This document shows, in pieces, positions 8,308-15,026 of a DNA stretch of 37,003 nt. Origin of the DNA: Variovorax sp. CAN15 (lineage in GTDB: Bacteria; Pseudomonadota; Gammaproteobacteria; Burkholderiales; Burkholderiaceae_C); assembly GCF_030462475.1 (NCBI RefSeq), contig NZ_JASMRZ010000040.1, forward strand, positions 8,260-45,262, in the 5' to 3' direction. Made by a program: the position numbers and the translations under genes. The first letter of the stretch is position 1, and the number at the start of each line of letters is the position of its first letter. The notes under the pieces were generated by a model. It saw only the letters and a list, made by a program, of their open reading frames with translations, searched no databases and was not told the DNA's origin.

Positions 8308-9576
8308 TCACGTCGCCGCGGTGGCGGCTGCTTTCCCTGGCTGCGCACCGCGGGTAGCGGCAAGCGGCATGCCCTGCTCGATCAGGCCGGCATGCAGCGC
8401 GGCCCCGAGCGGCAGGATCTCGTCGTTGAAGTCGTAGCGGCTGTTGTGCAGGTAGGCGCCGTCGCGCACGTCCTGCCCGATGCGCAGGTAGGCACCGGCC
8501 TTCTTCTGCAGCATGAAGGAGAAATCTTCGGCGCCCATGCTGGGCTCCATGCTGCGCTCGACATTGCGCGCGCCGACCAGCGACTCCGCCACGTCGGCGG
8601 CGAACATGGCCTCGGGCGAAGTATTGATGGTGGCCGGGTAGATGCGCTCGTACTTCACGCTGGCGGTGGCGCCGAAGCCGGAGGCAATGGCCGCGCAAAG
8701 CTCGTTGAGCCGCTGCTCGACCTGCGCCTGCACGCGCGAGCTGAAGGTGCGCACGGTGCCGACCAGCGTGGCCTCTCCGGGCACCACGCTCATCGCGCCC
8801 AGGTCGCCGGCCTGCATCGCGCAGATGCTGATGACGGCGGCGTCGATGGGGCGCACGTTGCGCGAGATGATGGACTGGGCCGCGGTGATGATGTGGGCCG
8901 CGACGATCACAGGGTCGACGGTCTGGTAGGCATGCGCACCGTGGCCGCCCTTGCCCTTGATCTCGATGGTGATGCGGTCGGCCGCGGCCATCATCGCGCC
9001 GCGGTTGATGCCGACGGTGCCGGCCGGCATGGCGGGCCAGTTGTGCATCGCATAGACGGCGTCGACCGGGAAGCGGTCGAACAGGCCGTCCTCGATCATC
9101 ACGCGCGCGCCGGCGAAGCCTTCCTCGCCAGGCTGGAAGATGAGCACCGCGGTGCCGTCGAAGTCGCGCGTCTCGGCGAGGTAGCGCGCGGCGCCGACCA
9201 GCATCGCGGTGTGGCCGTCGTGGCCGCAGCCGTGCATCAGGCCGTCGCAGGAGGAGCGCCAGCCGAAGTCGTTGTCCTCGCGCATGGGCAGCGCATCCAT
9301 GTCGGCGCGCAGGCCGATCATGCGGCCGCTGGCTGTCGAGCGGCCGCGGATGACGCCGACCACGCCGGTCTTGCCGATGCCCTCGTGGATCTCGTCGACA
9401 CCGCAGGCGCGCAGGGCCTCGCGCACGCGCCCGGAGGTGTAGACCTCCTCGAAACCGAGCTCGGGGTGTGCGTGCAGGTCGCGGCGGAAAGCGGTGATCT
9501 CGGGGTAGTAGCTGGCGATATGCGCGAACGCGCGGCCGGAAGCCTTGAGACGCGGGGCCACAGCTGTCGTCGTCAT
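8308..9576 (-). CDS. M20-family metallo-amidohydrolase (hippurate hydrolase / N-acyl-amino-acid hydrolase type)
   Basis: 422 aa cytosolic zinc or manganese hydrolase. The family core is complete: RRDLHAHPELGFEE (31-44), GLRADMDALPM (88-98), HGCGHDGH (115-122), PGEEGF (149-154), His178, the dimerisation-domain segment KGKGGHGAHAYQ (207-218) and the last metal-site motif SMGAEDFSFML (346-356). It would hydrolyse the amide bond of an N-acyl amino acid, hippurate-like compound or short peptide. ATG at 9576 lies one base after the stop of the permease gene, and the binding-protein start is 31 nt downstream of its own stop, so it is embedded in the importer operon and probably processes what the importer brings in. 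The first 15 or so residues are poorly conserved and a later start is possible, though no better ribosome-binding site was seen. Confidence 0.94.
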   Translation of the reverse strand: MTTTAVAPRLKASGRAFAHIASYYPEITAFRRDLHAHPELGFEEVYTSGRVREALRACGVDEIHEGIGKTGVVGVIRGRSTASGRMIGLRADMDALPMREDNDFGWRSSCDGLMHGCGHDGHTAMLVGAARYLAETRDFDGTAVLIFQPGEEGFAGARVMIEDGLFDRFPVDAVYAMHNWPAMPAGTVGINRGAMMAAADRITIEIKGKGGHGAHAYQTVDPVIVAAHIITAAQSIISRNVRPIDAAVISICAMQAGDLGAMSVVPGEATLVGTVRTFSSRVQAQVEQRLNELCAAIASGFGATASVKYERIYPATINTSPEAMFAADVAESLVGARNVERSMEPSMGAEDFSFMLQKKAGAYLRIGQDVRDGAYLHNSRYDFNDEILPLGAALHAGLIEQGMPLAATRGAQPGKAAATAAT

Positions 9577-9577
9577 C

Positions 9578-10558
9578 TCAGTGCCCTCCCGCCTTGCCGA
9601 CGCGCAGGCGTGGATCGACCACGAAATACAGCAGGTCGACCACGAGGTTGATCACCACGAAGATCAGCGCGATGAGGCACAGGTAGGCGGCCATCACCGG
9701 GATGTCGGCGAAGGTCACGGCCTGGATGAAGAGCAGGCCCATGCCGGGCCACTGGAACACCGACTCGGTGATGATCGCGAAGGCGATGAGGCCGCCGAGC
9801 TGCAGGCCGGTGATGGTCATCACGGGCACCAGCGTGTTCTTGAGCGCATGGCCGAAGTGGATGGCGCGGTTCGACAGGCCCCGTGCGCGCGCGAACTTGA
9901 TGTAGTCGGTGCGCAGCACCTCCAGCATCTCCGCGCGCACCAGCCGCATGATCAGCGTGAGCTGGAAGATCGCCAGCGTCACCGCCGGGAGCACGATGTG
10001 CTGCCAGCCGTCGACGCTGAAGAGGCCGCTGGTCCACCAGCCGAACTTGACGGTCTCGCCCCGGCCGAAGCTCGGGAACCAGCCCAGCGTGACCGCGAAG
10101 ACAAGGATCAGCAGGATGCCGATGAGGAAGGTCGGCAGCGACACGCCGAGCAGCGATACCGTCATGAACACCTGGCTCATGAAGGTGCCCCGGCGCAGCG
10201 CGGTGTACACCCCCATCGGAATGCCGATGAAAAGCGCCAGCACCGCAGCCACGAGCGCGAGTTCGAGCGTGGCCGGAAAGCGCTCGCCGATCAGGCGCGA
10301 CACCTTCGCGCCCTGGCGCAGGCTCAGGCCGAACTCGCCCTGGGCCGCATTCACGAGAAAGTGCCAGAACTGCACGAAGAAGGGTTGGTCGAGCCCCAAT
10401 GCGGCGCGCAGCTCGCGGATCTGCTCGGGCTTGGCGTCCTGTCCCAGAAGGAACACGACGGGGTCGCCAACGTATTGGAAAAGAAGGAAGGCGATGAACG
10501 CGACCGCGATCATCACGATCACGGCCTGGATCAGGCGGCGCAGTACAAAGGCGATCAT
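9578..10558 (-). CDS. Dipeptide/oligopeptide ABC transporter permease (DppB type)
   Basis: 326 aa; first gene of the leftward importer block. It begins with the typical DppB membrane anchor (MIAFVLRRLIQAVIVMIAV). It continues with ALGLDQPFFVQFWHFL, GEFGLSLR and six predicted membrane helices. The ATPase-docking EAA loop is YIKFARARGLSNRAIHFGHA, followed by LKNTLVPV. The family-typical WPGMGLLFIQAV stretch and terminal DLLYFVVDPRLRVG are present. No clear Shine-Dalgarno sequence precedes the ATG. The promoter is expected between 10559 and the porin terminator at 10671-10705, but no convincing -35/-10 pair was seen. It partners with the DppC-type permease at 5617-6528. Confidence 0.94.
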   Translation of the reverse strand: MIAFVLRRLIQAVIVMIAVAFIAFLLFQYVGDPVVFLLGQDAKPEQIRELRAALGLDQPFFVQFWHFLVNAAQGEFGLSLRQGAKVSRLIGERFPATLELALVAAVLALFIGIPMGVYTALRRGTFMSQVFMTVSLLGVSLPTFLIGILLILVFAVTLGWFPSFGRGETVKFGWWTSGLFSVDGWQHIVLPAVTLAIFQLTLIMRLVRAEMLEVLRTDYIKFARARGLSNRAIHFGHALKNTLVPVMTITGLQLGGLIAFAIITESVFQWPGMGLLFIQAVTFADIPVMAAYLCLIALIFVVINLVVDLLYFVVDPRLRVGKAGGH

Positions 10559-10670
10559 TCAGCAAGCAAAGTGAACGGGCATGCTAGCAGTGCAAGGTGC
10601 GTGCCCGCACGGTGGTTCCCCGGGGGTGCACATCGTGATTTCCCGAGGGAATACGGGGAAGGTCCGGACG

Positions 10671-10705
10671 AAAAAAAGCCACTCGACTTTCGTCGAGTGG
10701 CTTTT
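10671..10705 (-). terminator. Intrinsic terminator of the left porin gene
   Basis: A 13-bp stem, AAAAGCCACTCGA (10674-10686) with TCGAGTGGCTTTT (10693-10705), closes a 6-nt loop. On the minus strand it ends in a run of seven Ts (10671-10677), 38 nt after the porin stop codon. The AAAA/TTTT ends make it partly bidirectional, but no plus-strand gene needs it. Confidence 0.9.
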
Positions 10706-10742
10706 GACTTTTCAATCGAAGCTGGCTTGCGCCAGCGTCAGA

Positions 10743-12005
10743 TTAGAAAGCGTGACGGATACCGAAGTCGTAGCCGGTGGAGCTCTTCGGGGTGAAGGCG
10801 CCAGCTGCGTTGTTGTAGAAGGCCGGGCCGCCAACCGTCAGGCCAGCACCGTTCTTGTTGCTGACGCGAGCGATCGTGGCGTACAGAGCCGTGCGCTTCG
10901 ACAGGTTGTGCACGTAGCCCAGAGCGATCTTGTTAGCCTTCGGATCAGAGTTGTTGACCGCGAACGGGTTGAACGGCTGGTTCGTGTCGTACTTGACGTG
11001 CGACCACGAAGCGCGGATCAGGCCAGCGCCGACCGGCACGGTCACGCCGAGCAGGTAGCCGGTCAGATCGATGTCAGGACGGCCGCCCAGGAGAGGCGTC
11101 ACTTCGTAGTCGATCTTGTTCTTGGCCTTCGACAGTTCACCGAACAGCTTCACGGGACCGAAGTCATACGAAGCGCCCAGGTTCAGGGTGTTGACCTTGG
11201 TGGTCGTGCCAGCGTAGTAGTTGTCGCCGACCGTGCTGCTGCCGTAAGCCAGCGCAACGTCCAGAGGACCGTTTGCGTAGCCGAAGCGGCCGCCGATGTA
11301 GCGACCTTGACGCTGGCTGTTGGCCACGTCAGGCGTGTAGATGCCCGAGCTGTACTTGGTCTTCTCGGCCATGCCGTACTGGAACTGGCCATAGAAGCCG
11401 CCCAGGTTCGGGGGCAGGAAGTAGCCGATCGTGTTGCTGGCGCGCACGTAGTTGCTGGAACCGACGTTGCTGAATGCACCGGTCGAAGCAGCAGGCGTAC
11501 CGAAGGCGCCGAACGTGCCATTGGCCGTCGAAATCAGGTTGGTGCCAACGCCGTTGGTGCCGAACGGGTCGAACACGGTGTCGTTCCAGAACGTCGGGGT
11601 GTAGTCACGGCCCAGACGGATTTCACCGAAACCGCCCGACAGGCTCACGGTCGAACGACGAGCGAACGTCGCGATACCTTGCTGGCCGTCGTCGTTGGAG
11701 ATCGGGGCTTCGAGCCAGAAGCTGGCAGCCAGGCCGCCGCCCAGGTCTTCCGTGCCACGGAAGCCGATACGGCTCGAGTTGTAACCCGAGTTAGCCAGTT
11801 CACGACGGCTGGTCTTGACCGAACCTTGGTTCAGGTAGACGGGGATGCCGAAAGCATTGGGGAACACGGTCGCGCGGTCGTCGCGGGCGGTGCTCGAATA
11901 GCCGCTGATCGACGCGTCGACCACACCAAACAGCGTGACGGACGACTGAGCCGAGGCAACACCGGCAACAGCCAGGGCAGCCAGAGCAACTAGAGATTTT
12001 TTCAT
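10743..12005 (-). CDS. Gram-negative porin, OmpC/Omp32 family (intact copy)
   Basis: 420 aa outer-membrane trimeric porin allowing passive diffusion of small solutes. ATG at 12005 follows GGAGA with an 8-nt spacer. Residues 1-19 are a Sec signal peptide (MKKSLVALA... ending SA|QSS). The mature chain opens with SVTLFGVVDASISGYSS, the first beta strand of the Burkholderiales porin family, contains LGFRGTEDLGGGLAASFWLE and SLSGGFGEIRLGRDYTPTFWN (the L3/constriction region), and ends in GYDFGIRHAF, with the C-terminal Phe recognised by the BAM machinery. It is followed by its own terminator. A second, inverted copy lies at 13658-14902. Its Shine-Dalgarno region (12010-12018 on the plus strand) is partly complementary to the predicted small RNA at 13500-13587. 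Confidence 0.95.
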   Translation of the reverse strand: MKKSLVALAALAVAGVASAQSSVTLFGVVDASISGYSSTARDDRATVFPNAFGIPVYLNQGSVKTSRRELANSGYNSSRIGFRGTEDLGGGLAASFWLEAPISNDDGQQGIATFARRSTVSLSGGFGEIRLGRDYTPTFWNDTVFDPFGTNGVGTNLISTANGTFGAFGTPAASTGAFSNVGSSNYVRASNTIGYFLPPNLGGFYGQFQYGMAEKTKYSSGIYTPDVANSQRQGRYIGGRFGYANGPLDVALAYGSSTVGDNYYAGTTTKVNTLNLGASYDFGPVKLFGELSKAKNKIDYEVTPLLGGRPDIDLTGYLLGVTVPVGAGLIRASWSHVKYDTNQPFNPFAVNNSDPKANKIALGYVHNLSKRTALYATIARVSNKNGAGLTVGGPAFYNNAAGAFTPKSSTGYDFGIRHAF

Positions 12006-12184
12006 TGCAAGTTTCTCCAAGGTTAAACATAGGGCTCCGGTGCGAAGGGCTCACCGTGACTGGCACTTTTGTGCTCCCACCGGACCCCGGGCCAACCTCC
12101 TTTTGGGAAGTTGATGCTATTGCACCAGAGCCGCTGCGGCAGGGCAAAACAAATCTCCCGAAATCTTGGGTGGCTCGCGCGTTT

Positions 12185-12202
12185 CGTTGCACGCCTGCAA
12201 CA
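12185..12202. promoter_or_regulatory. Inverted repeat GTTGCA-N4-TGCAAC between the porin and coq7
   Basis: A 6-bp dyad, GTTGCA (12186-12191) and TGCAAC (12196-12201), sits in the 279-nt divergent gap between porin and coq7. Read on the minus strand it is TTTGTTGCAGGCGTGCAACG, which resembles the TTGTTGC-ATC-GCAACAA dyad upstream of the second porin. It could be a binding site for a shared regulator. No clear -35/-10 elements were identified in the rest of this gap. Confidence 0.3.
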
Positions 12203-12284
12203 AAGGACTTAGCCCCTGAAACACCACATTATGGAATTCAGAGCGGATCGCCAAGGCATTCCGCAGGTGCGTTCAAATAGGCGC

Positions 12285-12914
12285 ATGACGTTCATGATCG
12301 ACCCCGTCCTTGCCGTGGCGGACTCGGCGTTGCGCACGCTTTTCGCCCGTCCCCATGCCACGCGCGACCTGCCAGTCCCGTCCCAAGCCCAGGGTGAGCT
12401 GACCGACGCCGATCGCCGGAAAGCCGGCGCCCTGATGCGGGTAAACCACGTGGGCGAGGTCTGCGCCCAGGCGCTTTACACGGCGCAGGCGGCCGTGGCG
12501 CGCGATCCCGCCCTGCGCGCCCATTTCATCGAGGCAGCGCACGAGGAAACCGACCATCTGGCGTGGACTCGCCAGCGGCTGGACGAACTGGGGGCGCGTC
12601 CCTCCATCCTCAATCCGCTCTGGTATGCGGGAGCTTTAGGGCTGGGCCTCATCGCAGGGAGACTGGGAGACCCTTTGAGCCTCGGTTTCGTGGCAGAAAC
12701 GGAACGGCAGGTGGAGGCGCATCTCGACAGCCATCTGGACCGTCTTCCGGTCCAGGACAGCGCATCCAGGGCGGTGGTCGAGCAGATGAAGCTCGACGAG
12801 GCCCGCCACGCGTCGCAGGCAGTCGATGCCGGGGCGGCGGAGCTCCCGGCGCCAGCCAAGGCCTTGATGCGCGTGGCTTCCCGCGTGATGACCACACTGG
12901 CGCACCGCATCTGA
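12285..12914 (+). CDS. coq7: 2-polyprenyl-3-methyl-6-methoxy-1,4-benzoquinone monooxygenase (Coq7)
   Basis: 209 aa di-iron monooxygenase that hydroxylates demethoxyubiquinone in the penultimate step of ubiquinone synthesis; it acts at the inner membrane. The di-iron ligands are visible: Glu58 (NHVGEVC), Glu88 and His91 (EETDHLAW), Glu140 (ETERQ), Glu172 and His175 (DEARHA). The central helix [17 protein letters not shown] fits the membrane-facing surface. ATG at 12285 ([19 protein letters not shown]) gives the usual family length; a frame-open ATG at 12231 would add 18 residues unlike the family, and 12294 is a second option. Shine-Dalgarno sequence is weak. It is convergent with the OsmC gene (17-nt gap) and is a stand-alone ubiquinone gene, as common in beta-proteobacteria. 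Confidence 0.95.
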   Translation: MTFMIDPVLAVADSALRTLFARPHATRDLPVPSQAQGELTDADRRKAGALMRVNHVGEVCAQALYTAQAAVARDPALRAHFIEAAHEETDHLAWTRQRLDELGARPSILNPLWYAGALGLGLIAGRLGDPLSLGFVAETERQVEAHLDSHLDRLPVQDSASRAVVEQMKLDEARHASQAVDAGAAELPAPAKALMRVASRVMTTLAHRI

Positions 12915-12931
12915 TCCAGCCGTTCTCCTGC

Positions 12932-13381
12932 TCAGGTTTCGATCAGTTCGAAACTGGTTGTGATCTCGGCCGTCTTGGCCAGCATGATGCTGGCGGAGCA
13001 ATAGGTTTCGTGGCTCAGCGCAATCGCGCGCTCCACGGCAGAAGCGGGGATTCCCTTGCCAGCCACGGTGAAATGCATGTGGATCCTGGTAAAGACCTTG
13101 GGATCCTTCTCGGCGCGCTCGCTGGTCAGCTTGACGCTGCAGCGCTCGACGCGATGCCGCCCACGCTTCAGGATCAGCACCACGTCGTAGGCAGTGCACC
13201 CTCCCGTACCGGCCAGAACGGTCTCCATCGGCCGCGCCGCCAGGTTCTGGCCGCCGTTCTCGGGCTTGGCGGCGTCGGGGGCGCCATCCATCATCAGGAC
13301 GTGGCCGCTGCCCGTCTCGGCAACGAAGCCCATGGCCGATCGCGTGCCCGCGTCGCCGGTCCAACTAACTGTGCATTCCAT
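12932..13381 (-). CDS. OsmC-family protein (YhfA-like)
   Basis: 149 aa, start ATG at 13381 (MECTVSWTGDAGTRSAMGF). It belongs to the OsmC/Ohr superfamily of small thiol peroxidases: the two conserved cysteines are Cys62 (GTGGCTAYDVV) and Cys128 (HETYCSASIMLAKTAEI). The order of motifs (NLAARPMETVLAGTGGCTAYD) is closest to the YhfA subgroup rather than Ohr or classical OsmC. Proteins of the superfamily reduce organic hydroperoxides with their active-site cysteine pair; activity of YhfA-type members is less well defined. The frame is open for 18 more codons upstream, but those do not match the family. It is expressed away from the predicted small RNA and second porin, which start just to its right. 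Confidence 0.9.
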   Translation of the reverse strand: MECTVSWTGDAGTRSAMGFVAETGSGHVLMMDGAPDAAKPENGGQNLAARPMETVLAGTGGCTAYDVVLILKRGRHRVERCSVKLTSERAEKDPKVFTRIHMHFTVAGKGIPASAVERAIALSHETYCSASIMLAKTAEITTSFELIET

Positions 13382-13461
13382 GGTTTTCGGGGTTCCAGGT
13401 CGAGGATGCCGGGCAAAATGCACGCCAACATCCATTTGTGTGTGGGAAAAGCATCACTCGC

Positions 13462-13492
13462 TTGTTGCATCGCAACAAACAGCCGATATACT
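13462..13492 (+). promoter_or_regulatory. Sigma-70-type promoter overlapped by a 7-bp dyad
   Basis: TTGCAT (13465-13470) and TATACT (13487-13492) are separated by 16 nt, a good match to the housekeeping consensus, and predict transcription from about 13499-13500. A perfect inverted repeat TTGTTGC-ATC-GCAACAA (13462-13478) covers the -35 box, so a bound protein there would block the promoter. Nearest downstream structure is the terminator at 13557-13587, not an ORF. Confidence 0.6.
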
Positions 13493-13499
13493 TTATTTC

Positions 13500-13587
13500 A
13501 TTGCGCAAACGTATGCGCACCCAGTTGTCTCCTCCACCCTTCCAATTGGTGGATTTAGCCCCGAGCTGCAAAGCTCGGGGCTTTTTT
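13500..13587 (+). ncRNA. Predicted small RNA (~88 nt) with CTCCTCC anti-Shine-Dalgarno-like segment
   Basis: The region is bounded by a good promoter (13465-13492) and a strong intrinsic terminator (13557-13587) and has no start codon preceded by a ribosome-binding site. The predicted transcript has three parts. A 5' hairpin is formed by TGCGCA (13502-13507) and TGCGCA (13514-13519). A mostly single-stranded segment AGTTGTCTCCTCC (13523-13535) leads into a weak stem TCCACC/GGTGGA (13533-13538 with 13548-13553). The terminator hairpin has a GCAA tetraloop. CTCCTCC can pair with Shine-Dalgarno sequences. AGTTGTCTCC can pair with the intact porin's GGAGAAACT leader through 9 bp with one bulged G. 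I recall an Rfam family of beta-proteobacterial toxic small RNAs; whether this belongs to it is unchecked. Alternative: an attenuated leader of the second porin. Confidence 0.55.
13557..13587 (+). terminator. Strong intrinsic terminator of the predicted small RNA
   Basis: AGCCCCGAGCT (13557-13567) pairs perfectly with AGCTCGGGGCT (13572-13582) around a GCAA tetraloop. The stem is followed at once by a T run (13582-13587). No plus-strand protein gene ends upstream of it, since the OsmC gene to its left is on the minus strand. This is why a short non-coding transcript, or attenuation of the following porin, is proposed. Confidence 0.9.
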
Positions 13588-13657
13588 CTTTCCGAACTAC
13601 CCTCCAGAGTGCCCCAGTTCGTCCCGTCGCCACTCTAGTTTTCGCGCCGGAAGGGCA

Positions 13658-14902
13658 GTTGCTCTGGCTGCCCTGGCTGTTGCCGGTGTTGCCTCGGCTC
13701 AGTCGTCCGTCACGCTGTTCGGTGTGGTCGACGCATCGATCAGCGGTTACTCGTCCAGTTCGCGTGACCTGAAGCCCACCGTGCTGGCCAACAGCTTCGG
13801 CGCTCCCACCTACACGAACCGGGGCAGCGTCAAGGTCAGCCGTACGGCACTGGCCCACTCGGGCTACAACACCAGCCGGCTGGGTTTCCGTGGTACGGAA
13901 GACCTGGGTGGTGGCCTGGCAGCCAGCTTCTGGCTCGAAGCGCCCATTACCAATGACGACGGCGCCACCGGCGTTTCGACCTTCGCCCGTCGCTCGACCG
14001 TGAGCCTGTCGGGTGGTTTCGGTGAAATCCGCCTGGGCCGCGACTACACCCCGACGTTCTGGAACGACACAGTGTTCGACCCCTTCGGCGCCAGCGGTGT
14101 GGGCGCCAACCTGATCAACACTGCCAACGGCTACAACGCCGAGACCTATGGTGCCAAGGACACCGGCGGTTTCGGGGGCAACCAGAACTATGCCCGCGCC
14201 AGCAACTCGATCGGCTACTTCCTGCCGTCCAACCTCGGTGGCTTCTATGGTCAGGTGATGTACGCGTTCCACGAGAACGACAAGTACAGCAACGGCGGGT
14301 TCACGCCAAAGGACAGCAGCACCTCGAAGAGCCGCGCCGGCCGCTACATCGGTGGTCGCTTCGGCTATGCGAACGGCCCGCTGGACGTGGCGGTGTCCTA
14401 TGGCAACAGCACGGTCGCCGATCAGTACTACGCAGGCACCACGGACTACGTGAAGACGTTCAACCTGGGCGCTTCGTATGACTTCGGTCCCGTGAAGCTG
14501 TTCGGCGAACTGTCGCGCGCCAAGAACTCGCGGGACTATGCAATCACGCCCATCATCGGAGCCCGCCCGGACGTGGATCTGAACGGCTACCTGCTCGGCG
14601 TGACCGTGCCCGTCGGCCCGGGGCTCATCCGTGCAGCTTACTCGGCCGTCAAGTACGACTACAACCAGCCGTTCAATCCGTTTGGCTTGAACAACCCCGA
14701 TCCAAAGGCGAACAAGCTCGCGCTGGGTTACGTGCACAACCTGTCGAAGCGAACGGCTCTGTACGCGACCATCGCTCGCGTGAGCAACAAGAACGGCGCA
14801 TCGCTGACGGTAGGCGGCCCCGGCTTCTACAAGGCCTCCGAGAACGTGTTCAAGCCGAAGACGTCGACGGGCTACGACTTCGGCATTCGCCACGCATTCT
14901 GA
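13658..14902 (+). pseudogene. Gram-negative porin, OmpC/Omp32 family, 5' end destroyed
   Basis: The frame encodes the second half of a signal peptide (VALAALAVAGVASA|QSS) and a full-length mature porin ending GYDFGIRHAF, highly similar to the inverted copy at 10743-12005 and identical to it in DNA for about 60 nt at the signal peptide. The start codon is missing: from the in-frame stop TAG (13556-13558) to 13658 there is no ATG, GTG or TTG. Compared with the intact copy, CTCTAGTT is followed by 20 extra bases (13641-13660) bounded by AGTT repeats. That length shifts the frame, and homology to ATG and ribosome-binding site is gone further upstream. A GTG at 13724 lies within the first beta strand and would give a protein without a signal peptide. 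The barrel is uninterrupted, so the lesion looks recent. A sequencing error or rare start codon is a possible alternative. Confidence 0.75.
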
Positions 14903-14978
14903 GCGTCGAACTCTTCAAGTTCTTTGCCTGACCCCGATGCTGGCTCCTGCCAGTTCGAAGCGGCAACCAAGCCTCAAG

Positions 14979-15006
14979 TCGCCCGGCTCGCGCCGGGCGG
15001 CTTTTT
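14979..15006 (+). terminator. Intrinsic terminator after the second porin
   Basis: GCCCGGC (14981-14987) and GCCGGGC (14992-14998) form a GC-rich stem, extended by C14980-G14999, around TCGC. It is followed by GCTTTTT (15000-15006). It lies about 80 nt past the porin stop and has a T run only in the plus direction. Confidence 0.85.
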
Positions 15007-15026
15007 GCCGTTCTGCCCGTTCCGTT

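Noticed and set aside
10581..11993. Long open frame antisense to the left porin, with a similar one antisense to the right porin (13493-14893)
   Set aside because: The two antisense translations resemble each other only because the porins do. They have no ribosome-binding site or recognisable domain.
13194..13772. Plus-strand open frame crossing the OsmC gene end, the predicted small RNA and the porin 5' end
   Set aside because: It is antisense to OsmC at its start and runs into the porin in the wrong frame. It is only the result of the 20-base shift and has no domain.
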